The notes below the pieces were generated by a model, which worked only from the letters and a program-made list of their open reading frames with translations, ran no database searches and was not told the DNA's origin. A stretch of DNA of 64,000 bases, from contig CM047427.1 of the NCBI GenBank assembly GCA_026168455.1, forward strand, positions 66,034,162 to 66,098,161, read 5' to 3'. Positions 13,701-26,000 of this stretch are shown piece after piece (the stretch's first letter is position 1; each line of letters opens with the position of its first letter). Both the position numbers and the translations under genes were made by a program. Source of the DNA: Theocolax elegans (Eukaryota; Arthropoda; Insecta; Hymenoptera; Cerocephalidae).

Positions 13701-16700
13701 TATTTGTGTTACACTTTTGTTAAACCAAGCAGGCTCAAGAGCGACACGGAAGTGCGGAAGATAGGATTCAGAGGTTAGAGACGCAACTCGAGGAAAAGAC
13801 TGCTGAAGTTATGCGGCTCAATCAGAGACTGAAGATGAATGAGGAGCACAACACTAGATTAAGTTCTACTGTCGATAAACTACTTTCTGGTTAGCATATT
13901 ACCTGTTTTATTTAAAAAACAATAACAAAAATGATTTATAGTATTTAACAAACTTTTAAATATATAAATTTACATTTCATCTTGCAGAGTCCAATGAGAG
14001 GTTGCAAGTCCATCTTAAAGAACGAATGCATGCATTAGAAGAGAAAAATGCGTTAACGCAAGAACTGGAGAAAATGCGAAAGATCGCGGAGGATTTGCAA
14101 AATGAAAAAGCCGAAATAATGAAAGAATTAGGAAAAGCGCGTCTCGAAATTGATAACGTAAAAAGACAAATGCTCCAACAGGAGATCGCTTTCAACATCC
14201 AGCAAACAGATGCGTTAACAAGAAGTTTATCGCCAAACGCAGTCGATCCAGGAACCTTTTCGCGCAGCGCCAGTCACAGTAGTTTTGATACTCATTCGTT
14301 ACCTCGTCGAGCTGCTAAAAGATTGGAAGAAGAATCGAAGGTACGTTCACTTTGCTTTTTGCGATACTTCTATGAACAATTGATATAAGCTATCCTTGAA
14401 CTCACGTAATAGAAATAAAACATTAACTTGATTTATTTGATTTACGTCTACTTATTGCTGAAAAGGTTATTGTAACATAATTTAAAAGTCCGTTCATAAT
14501 TTAAGAATTTAAAAACTCCTGTGTTTCTGTCATTTAAATTTGCTCATATGCGAATATAATATTATAACTTTATAAATCGTGCTTAAATATAGGGGATCAA
14601 AATTTTTTGATGAACAATTTTTTCTGAGTAGTTGTATGTATAATAATAAAATCATTTATGATGATTGATACGTTGAAAATTAAAAAAAATATTTATATAT
14701 ATTTACTTACACGATAGCGGTATACCGAATGCTTTGGAATGTCGCCACCAGAGAACATTGCACTGGTGAGCAACGCAAATATATTATCAAGTTATTGAAT
14801 AGACATGCCTTTTTTAAATTTGCCAGTGTATCCAATTGAATCAGACCATACGCAAATCTATTTATAACGTTCAGCGCACCTTCATGGCGGTAGTGCATAT
14901 GTATATATACATAAGATTTGAAAAAACTCATATTTAACAATCTCGTTATAGTACTTTGTCATGGTTGCTTCATGTGATTGACAATATGCGTAAATACTGA
15001 CATACTGTACGTAGTCATTTACAAAAATTTTGCAATCCTTATTTAGGTGGTTCCAAATTTCTTAAACTTACTTACTTCTTTAATTATTCATTTATCATAA
15101 TATTAATTAGTTGACTTAGAATATTGAATAAGTGTAGATAAAAATAAGATTTGATTCACTAAAGTACGGATTGCAAATCTTAATTGATGTTGACTAATTA
15201 CTTCTATCATTCAATATTATAAATTTGAAAATTATTCGTACATCACTGATTGTTAACGAAAATTTGCATAAAGTGATATGAATTAACGTGAGAAATACGT
15301 GTGTATTTTGCACAAGATTTTCGTCTCTATCAGTATAGTACAGAAACGAGTAATTTTATTTTCGATTTATTTTTAGCTTTTCGTTTAAAAAATTATGAGC
15401 AATAAATATATAAAAATATTTGCTGCATTACTAGCTTTTGAAAACATACATTATTATAGTAGGTAGCATATTTTTAATTAATTCTGTTACTTTAAAATCT
15501 AAGGAAACAGTATTTGATAATTTCGTCCAGAATTTAAATAACAGCATTTTATTAAGAATATATTTAACGGTTAATTATGTAATTGTAATCGATAATATAT
15601 TTTAAGTAAAATGAAAATTAACTTTAATGTATACGATAAAGTAGATGAGTGTAAATTATCAAATATACTTTCTCGCCGAGATTGCACGCAAGCATTAAAA
15701 AAACTATCAGCAGTCTTGAGTTTCATTGGTATTTTGGTTCAAGCAGGGCTACATAGCACGAACGTTAGCTGAACAGGAATGGGAGAAATTACAGCAGGCC
15801 CATGTTCTTGCGAACGTCCAGCAGGCGTTTGACGTTTCGAGTGACGCTGAAGGTGATGGTGACAACGAGAGTCTTTTGAGTTGTGCAGCCGATGTCATTA
15901 GCCCAACTGGTCACACGGATGCTCAAACACTTGCGCTTATGCTTCAGGAACAACTCGATGCCATCAACAATGAAATCAGGCTCATTCAGGTTTGTTTTTT
16001 CGATACATTTCTACATGACGTATTGATATACAGGTGCGCGCGTGTACCTATACATATATGTCCAGCATACACGCAGACAGTTAAACTAAATTTCATACAC
16101 GCAAACGCGCGCGCACATGTTCTCACGAAGATTTAATACTTTGAATATACTTTCGACTGAAATATAATTATTTGATATACTATATTATAGCAGCTTGTGC
16201 AGGTGCTTCAAATAATCTACCATTGTTATCACCTGTCAATTATTTAACTTGTCTGCAATCAGATTGTAAAATATTGTTTTACATGTGTCAATTTTATAAA
16301 TAATTAATTAATATTTTTAAAAGCGTAACGGTCACACGGACATTTATTTTACTTAAACATAGGCTTCTTATTTTACATATTCTTAAATACATTTATATAT
16401 GCTTTGCGTATTTTGTTATGTTCTTTCATGTTTCTCTGAATAATGAAGCCATATTTTGAAATCAAATTTTTGTAAACAGTGAAAGAAACAAAATATTTTA
16501 GAATTACATAATATTTTGTATACATTTATATTTTTTTTTACAATTATTTATTATTAACAGGTATTAATTATTTATTATTAACACTGAAATATCCGTTTGA
16601 TCGTTACTAGGATTAAGAGAATAAATTAATTTTATTTTATTGCTGAACATTATAAATTAAAGATTATATGTTTATTTTAACACAGTAAAACAGTTAAATC

Positions 16701-19700
16701 AATGAAAGTTCATTAAAAGTAATGTCAATAATATTCATTTATATGCATTCATGTCATAAGCTACTATGAGTTAATCAGTTAAACTGAACTTTATTGTTAT
16801 TAAACTAGAAACCGCATGAAGTTTTTTTACTGTATGCAAGTTTTATAGAAATGAGCTATGAATCATGAGTAGTTTATTATATCTTTTCATCTATTGCTAC
16901 ATTGTGTTCTTTTTGATTTAATGACTATAGTTTCTAGATAGACTTTGTAATGATTACCATTGTTAGATTTTCAGTTATTATTTTATTCATTGCTACTTGA
17001 TAACTTAGAATAAAATTGTAAAAGTTAAGATGCTAGTTAGTTTTTTTTAATAACCATAAGTTAACATTCGTCATTCTTAAATTGGAATACTTCTTTTATT
17101 TCATAAAGGTACGTATCGAAGCCCTTAAAGTTTAAAACTTTTAAATTTCTTATTTCATGTGACAAATATGCTCCAGAATGTCTAATAAATTTTAGAAATT
17201 TATTTTAAAAGTTTAACGTTTGAGCTTTTATATATATATTATTTCTAGAATTTTTATAGTCTGGACAATTAGTCACATGGTGTAATAAATCGTTAATTAA
17301 TTAAGGACTCCGTTATTCTTTTAATCGTTTATTAAGTGAAATACTGGCACTATGCTTTATACAAATTGAAAATGTACTGCACGTTTAATGAATTAGTTGC
17401 GTCATTGGATTTATTCAAAGAAGATGCAACGATGCTACAGTCAACATGAACGATCACGTAAAAATATTTCATCATTATTTTGAACTTTATTGTTTATGTT
17501 TTGTTGATCATTAAGTTATGTCTATACTTGTCGCTTTTTTGTTTGTATAACATTAAACATTTTACACACAGTTGAGAAGAATTAACAATTAATTGGTTTA
17601 TTTAAAATATATGAATTTTTAGTATCAATTGAATAAATTTAAAAATTCTTTGTTTCGCAAGAAATGCATGAATGTTTATCGTATATAAATTCATGATTTT
17701 GGTATAATAAAATTTAATGCAGTAAATTTCAGTAGTTTTGGTGAACTTTTAAACAAATTGTATCGAATGAGTATTTAATAATAATATTCGTAAAAAAATT
17801 TTTCTATGGTCATTATCAAAAAAGACAAAATACAGTAAGATTGAAAACTGCTCAAATATTTTATTTTTGCTTTACATGATGGTCACATAGTTCAAACATA
17901 TGAGACACGAATTGGTACAGAAGGACTTACTGATCAATGCTAAACTGTTATAATGAACTAACGTATTTTTCTTTTATTTTAATCAATATTAATGCAACAG
18001 TGTTTTACTTTTACTAAAAGACAAAAAACAAGAGTAATAGAAGATGAACGCATTCGCGGATTAAAACTTGTACTTATTCATATAATTAATCATGGGATTT
18101 AAATTTATATACGTATATAAAAAGAAGGAAACGGACGAATAACAAAAGTAAACTTAAATCGAAGGGGACCTACATTAAACATGATAAATAAATTGCATAG
18201 ACGTACGACTTACGAGATTATAAAACTTTGTGGCCAGCGTGTTAATAAATTTTCTTAACATCGAAATAAAATAAATAATAAAGGACCGACGAACAAAACT
18301 AAATATATTGATAAGAACGTTTTATTAATGCATCCTCGTAGGAGGAAAAGCAAAGTACAGAGGCGCGAGCGGAAGAGCTGGAGTCAAGGGTGGGTAGTTT
18401 GGAACATATGAATTTATTAGCACGAGGCCGAAGTCTCGAACGTGCTTCTCCTCCACTTAGTGGCAGATCCACCCCAAAATCACATCACAGCCCAAACCGA
18501 GACTACTTGCACAAGTACCATACTGTGAGTAATTGTCAAACAAAAACAAGAAACCTCCAGCCTAATTATTTTACAGTCCTTATCTGCGTGTCTGAGCTTA
18601 GTTCTACAATCTCTACATACATTTATCATCCTCATCGTCGTATAATTTAATTATTTATTATTATTATTCACGCTGTTTGTTATTATTACTTTCATTATTA
18701 TTATTATTATTGTTACTATTATCATCATCATCATCCTTATCACTATTATGTTTTATATTATTACATCATTATCATCATAATTAGTGCTTTATTGACCGTT
18801 ATGTTGTTATTATAGTTATTACTCTTTAATTTAGTTAATTATATGATTACGTATTTTCGTTCGTGTGTAGGCTTACCGCGTTCTCTATACTCTTCTTGTC
18901 TCTGCCTCGTGTTCGTCTATATACTCTCTTATCTGCACATGTCTATTTACGAGCAAAATCACTGTTAGTTCTCGTACACACTCGCACTCGATGGTGGAAA
19001 AATTATACAATTCAACTTTTAATTAGATTTAACAACTCTGTAGTTTTCGTAACTTTTAATTTTTTTTAATTAATATATTAGTTTTACAAAGTTTAAATGG
19101 AACTGGATAAAAATTTTGCTTTACTGAAGAAAAAATTGATCGAATTGTAAATAGACAATTATTAAAATGAATTGTCATTTAATAATTGTCGAGAATTTGT
19201 GTTAATCATTATTTAACAACATTAAAATGTACAATTGCATTAAAAATTTGTATAAATACGCTTGTTTGATAAACAATTATTATTTATTATTCGAATATAT
19301 TGCCAATGAGGTAAAAAAATGAGTTTTTCCACCATACGCATACTACAATGTTTAGCAAAACCATGCATGAATTTGGAAAAGCTTTTTAGTCTGAGAAAAC
19401 CTAAATTATAATAACTATTAAAGTCATGTGAAATGAATGCAAATTCATTGAAGTGTCTTAAATAAATTAAGACGCAATGTAAATGCAAAAAAAAAATTGG
19501 AACTGTTTGTCGAGAACTGCTTGGTTGAGCAACGAGTGGTTTGGTGGACGTTGATCTTGGTGTTTCAGGCACCAGCGTCAATGTCCCCAGCACATCTTCA
19601 TCAATACGCCGCGTCTTTGGCTAGTCCGGGTCAACTCTCCGAGTCACTTCCTGCGAGCCAGGTTCGTTAGATTCTTCAAAGGAGATTTTAGGAGTTTTTT

Positions 19701-19986
19701 TTTTGTCCTTTCATTTCTCGACCATTAATCATATCATTTTTTTCGTTAATCTATTAAAACTTTATTTTATACGCATAAGTATATTAAGTTGTTTACTTAT
19801 ACTGAGAGAGGCTCGGATTCTAAATCTTAGATTTTTTTAAATAAAAAAATCTGTTGTCATTAAATTAAAAAAGTTACTATACTTTAATAGAATTGTCCAT
19901 GTGTCTGTGTGTGTGTGTGTGCGTGTGCGCGTGTGCGTGCGTGCGTGTGTGCGGGCGTGCGTGTGTGCGTGCGTGTTTGCGTGCGC

Positions 19987-20022
<36 letters not shown>

Positions 20023-23000
20023 AATTCTATTAAATTTTACTTTTTTAATTTAATGACAACAGATGTTGTCTAGTAATACTAATTTTACTACAATTCTGGT
20101 AATATTTACTATAAGTTCAGTAGAATTTATTATACACTACGGTAAATTTTTGAATTGTGTTAGTCTGATTCTGCATTAACAGTGTGAAAAAAATAAACAT
20201 GTATAAAAGTATGTAACTTTTGTCTACTGGGTATAAAAATTTACAGGTTTTGAATAATCTCGTACAAAAATGTATATTATTTATGAAATAGTATACCATA
20301 CAATTACAATAAAATCCGACTAAAAAAGAACTGAGCCTAACTCAGATAAGTATAAAAAAAGCTTATTTAATATTTTATTTTCTTCTTTACTAATTCTCCA
20401 ATTATCTATTTAGTAAATTATTGAGTCATTACAGATTGTGCAAATAATGGTCATGTATTATTTAATATGATTATTTGTGAGAAAAAAACGAAAAAACTTA
20501 TAATATCAGAAAATATAACCATTATTTATGCATTACTGTAACATTAGTTATCTATTAAAAGATTACCAATTGTTATTGTAGTATATATATAATATACATT
20601 TTAAATTTCAATTAATTTTTAAAGTTCACGTCATTAAGAAAAATTTTTTATAAAATATTTTAACTATTAAAATTTCTACTTCTTAATATTTTAAATAATA
20701 TCTTTAAGAAATGTAAAAAATGTATCATATTGATGTTAAAAAATTACAACTTCAATTGAGCATAATTTTTATATTCTTTACGGATATAAATTTACTATAC
20801 GAGAACTAGGTTTATTAGACACGCATACAGCTCTTTTATTTGTAAATTAAATTGGGCGATTTAACAAGTCGTATGTATGATTTTATTTACAAATTTTCGC
20901 TATGTGCAAAATTATAAGTTAGTTATATATTGAAAATATTATATAGAAAAATAATTTATTGATTACATGTCTCTTCTGTCTTTTTCCTTAAAATTTTTAA
21001 CTGAAAGTTACTAATATCAAAAAGGAATAGCAAAAAAAACGAATTTATACGGTAAAATTAAACATAAACATATATTAAACTAAAATTGATCTATAAACAG
21101 GACTAAAGGTTTAATTATATTTGAGATTAACAAATAAATATAAATAATTTTGCATTAAAACGAGTTACTCTTTTATATGTGATATTATAAAATTTATATA
21201 TTACGTAAAGTAAACTATTTTCTTGAAGAAAAATATTTATCTCGAAAAGAGATTTACTTTTTAAAAGATGAATACTAAATTTTATAATCTCCGTATGTTG
21301 TATTGCACATAGCGAATCTTGGTGTACATAGAAAAAAAAATCAAACTAAATAACATCAATTGTAGATGTAATAAAATAAAAGAGTCTATATAGGTGAAAT
21401 AAGGTGACAGAAAGGTAAAAAAATCGATGCCGGAAGGAGTGAAGTATAAAATAATATTTTCTGCCTGTGGCAGTTACAGCTTTCCGGCGAAGAGTTGCAC
21501 TCTGTCTCGGAAAGGGATAGCACGGGTGGCTTGGGCAGTGGAGGCAGCGAGGCGGCCTCGCCACTTACAGCGAGGTCCCTCGGGCTCGAACGAGTCGTCC
21601 AGGCATTGGCCAATAGTCAAGAAGAGCTTCGAAGGTACGTTTTATTTTTTACATATATACATATAGTCACATGTACCTACTATCACTGCTCACTGGGTAC
21701 AGTTGGAATTTATTCATATTTTTTATTACATTCAATTGACTTCAATTTCTACCAGTTTTTACGAGCTTTCACATTTCTGAATACAGTTCGTTTATCTTGT
21801 AAATAAATTATAGTAAATGTGTTTTCGAGTGTTTTATTGGTGCAACGCGAATAATAACATTTTCAATGCAACATATATTGTATTATAGTAATCAATAAAT
21901 CCGCGTGATTACACGTTATCTTATACTTTTACACACAAACACACAGAGACGTAAAGAGGTATATTTTCGAGCGCACACGCAATTGTGTCGGATTCGTATA
22001 TTGGTATTGTTATTCACGCACAAAGCACAACCATACGATGAAGTTTATTCACTCTACTTTTACGCAATCGCAAAATTATGTCAAAGTAGTTTAAGAGAAC
22101 GTACAATATATTATACTACGTTTCACGAAGATAATTAAATTGTATAACGATATAACGCATTTCGTGGCTTTGTATGCTCGAGAAGAGCAAGTTAACTTTT
22201 ACCGTGGTTTAGGTCGATAAAAATGACGTTTTCAAACATAAGTATTGTTTTTTCAAAAAGCTATCTAAAACGTCTGAAAGAAACTTGCTGTTCTTTATGT
22301 CAAACCCGTTATTCACGTGTGTGTGTGCCTGTGTGTCTGAGTGTGCGCGCGCGCGCGTGTATAATTACACACGCGCGCGCACACACCCATATGATTTTCA
22401 CTGTGTATACTTGACGAGAGTTATGTTTTTTTGCAATGTTTTATGTACCTTCGCATCCACACAATCTTACAGACGAACCGGACAAAGCGGATTCCCTAGC
22501 GGTGGCTACTCCATGCACAGGTTAATTAATAATTTTGACGCTGCATGCTTCTCTTATGATTCTCCGCTGCACTATGCAGACGTAAATGGCATTTTCGGTC
22601 AGGGAATGGGCAGCCTTGGGCATTTCCATCTAGATTCCGACGGTAACCCTGAGTGGATTCAATTCCCATTACTCAAAAATACCTTAGCTTACCAAAATAT
22701 CGAGCTTTATTTATTAGGTATTATTATGTTAATACTGCATTGTAATCACAAGACACTAGTCAATTTTGTTAAATTAAACACTAAATTTAAATATTTACTT
22801 ATTTTCTAATTAAATTTGAATTAATTGACGTTTCGATTTTTAAAATTTTACTCAAAATAAAACATGTAATTACTTATTTAATGTCGGTCGCGAAAAGTTG
22901 AAAAGTAATTTTAAACTCGGCGCACAAGAAAGTAGTTGTAAGGTTGAGTTGCAACAGTAAGTTAAGAAGACTCCCTTGGAAAATCTGAGTCGAACGAATC

Positions 23001-26000
23001 TGAGAAAGAGACAAGGGTCCCATATTCGTGTTCGCAGCGTCGATTATCGAGTACGACATCTCGGACGATGAGGGTCTCAGCTGCACCAACACATTACTGT
23101 CCTACGATGATTCGGACTATAACCCCTATTATGAGACATACGTCCAAGCCTGCCCAATCACCTACGACAGGCACCGTAGCCTCAAACAAACGAGGGAACT
23201 TACGAAAGAGCGAGTACGACTCCACAGCCGTCCAGTTACTTTGCGATCAAGGTTTCTTTTGCTCTTTATTTTAATTTCCGTTTATTTCCCCGCTACTTTA
23301 CATACCAATTATTCTTTATTTTACCCAAATGAACTTGATCATTTTTACGGAGGTTATCTGCAAATTGATGGATTGTTTTCGGAATTCCTTTTCGTATTGG
23401 CATATTTCATTTATTCAATAAATAATGTATTTGAGAATTTTTTACCAAAATATAAACATTATTGGACCTTAATTGATTAGACTTGGAAACAAACATGAAC
23501 CGTTGTATTAGTTTATTCATATGCATATTATTAAAAATAAACTTTTAAAGTGATACCAAAAATTTCTAAAATTCGTTTTAGTATCTTAGTAGTTTGAAAC
23601 AGTTTTCTTTTTATTTTTGCTTGTTTGCTTCAAATTGACCCGGTGAAACAATTTTCTTCAATTCAGTGTATTTGCAGGTTCTTGTGTCTAAACTGCGTCT
23701 CCGAGTAGGTATATTCTGAATTTAGTTGTTTTCAGCTAAAAGCTGTTTGACATATCATGCCACTTAAATGAAACTCAAAAGTCCTCAAAAGCAATAGTTG
23801 AAAAATAATAAGTAAATTAATAAATGAATAAAGAATTAAATTTTTTCGTCAATCACGCGCGTGATTTGTTAAATATGTACAATAATTGTAAAGCTTTACG
23901 TGGACTTTTGTTTAGAAATTTCAATCATCATCTTATACTATCATTATAGGAATATCGGCAAAAACATTACCCTGAAGCTAACTATATTCTTGTAAGAACT
24001 TTGGCATATTGCAGCTTAATTTCAAGATGTTCGCAATATCGGCATTCATTTGAAACTGCGAAGCATTTGAACGCTAATTTAGCATCATATATAGATACTT
24101 GCCTCAAACTCTGTAAGTTCCCTTGTAAGTGCCTTCTCATGCCACAAACATTCGAATATATACATATATATGCATATATATTTATACTATAAACATATAC
24201 GCTCATATATATTACATCGATGTTCTTACATATATGAACGTATAACGAAACTGCTTTCATTTACAATGCTGCTTTCTAATTTTTTCTATACATTTGCACT
24301 CGACGAATTTGCTTTTTAGATGCAATGTTTACATTATTTTAGCTATTGCAACAGCTACATAAACGATAATGGAGTATTTATTTATCGAAAGTTTTTTTAA
24401 TTTCTGATTTGTAAGTCATGAATCACCGATGCAATATTTTAGATTTTCATTAGACAAGTTAGTTAAAGTATTCAAATTTCATTTTAAATTTGTATCAGAA
24501 GTTGCGTGTTAAAAAATAGAACGTCTTATATTTAGAATTTTAGAAATTCAGATTTTGTTAATCATACTTAAATAAAGCAAGGAGGCTTACAGTTATATAG
24601 AACTAGACCCAACTTTGTTTTTGTATCACGTTACTTTACATTGCGATTACTGTTTTTAAAAATAATTCATGAAACTTAAAATTTACAACATTAAGTGATG
24701 CGCTTTTTACAAATTAATATTATTAGCTCTATTTTCTTTAGAATTTAGACTAAATTACACTTTTATCTCGCTTCAGAAGTATGTATAGATGTTTGATTAC
24801 ACTGATAAATATTTTTTATTTGAGAGTAATTAGTTTTTCAAAAAAACTACAAGTAAAGAAAAGATTTTTTTCATATTTTATTTATATCAAATAACATATA
24901 TAATGATTTCGTGGAACCTTAAACAAAAATAAATTATATAAATATTTTTGAAATCCGTAGGAGTGATAATTTATATGATTGGCACACAACTAATCTATAC
25001 TATCGCTGACTAGATGTTCATGTATTTTGTGTCATTTTTTTTACATTTCGATTATGTGTGCGATGTAATATAAGAAAAAAATGTTTGTATATTTAACTAT
25101 ATGCATGTGTGTGAGTGTGTTTCTCTAAACTATTTCTTTGATTTACGTTGTGTAACAAATTGTGAAAACAACTTCATAAGAACATTCAAATTGCTTTTGA
25201 TAATGTGATATCTTTACTAAAATGCTGATACATCAGTTATACTATGTGTGATTTTGACCTAATGTCTTCGTTATAAATGTATTATTACCAAGTTTGAAAA
25301 TTTTAAGTACATATCACTCCTGCCGATTTAACTGATCGGGAATTTACAATGGTGCACTAAATATCGTAATCGCAAAAAAAGTTTCGGTGATAAAGAAAAA
25401 ACAAACAGGAAAGAAAGATTTGATAGATAAATTATAAGGGTATTAGAAAGACAGCATTGGCTTTTGGCGTGCGCTCGTGTGTACATTAGAAGTAGAAACT
25501 AGTGGACTAGATTAGCGTACCATGCTATGCAGGCATGGGCAACATAACAACGGGGCACTCAATTCTGGGACTCCGTCCCCATTGTCCTCGCGACACAGCA
25601 GCCAGGACAGCCTTCATAAGAACAACCTCGCTTGCGGTCTACCACTCGGACAGTTTGCTGGATCTCATCACCTCCACATGCAGGCGACCATGAGTCCTGC
25701 TACAGCTGCGGCAGTTGCAGCAGCCCAGAAGAAGAAGGGCATCAAGAGCAGCCTTGGAAGGTTCTTCAGCAGAAAGGATAAGGTAAGATTGTTTATTTAT
25801 TGTTTATTTTTATACATACGGTATAAACGTTTTTAAGATAAAATGGATAACATCATTTACATACATTTTCAATTAATTTGGTGTAATTGTCCAATTTTTT
25901 TATAATGCTAATTAGATTTTTCTTAGATTCAACTTAATAGTTAATAGTTTTCGAAAATGTAGTAGTATTTCAATAACGCGGACTAAAAACTGGATATCGT

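Noticed and set aside
22578..22642. Separate 63-65 nt exon starting after CTATGCAG
   Set aside because: It opens in another frame but leaves in phase 2 and duplicates the role of the long form of exon 22473-22642, which is open in the known frame without needing an extra intron.
23038..23251. Alternative reading frame [17 protein letters not shown] in the liprin-alpha exon
   Set aside because: It enters in phase 0 and leaves in phase 1, fitting no neighbouring exon, while the other frame fits both sides and has stronger third-position bias.
24155..24245. TATATA-rich self-complementary stretch as a possible microRNA precursor
   Set aside because: The pairing comes from simple TA repeats, with no stable non-repetitive arm.
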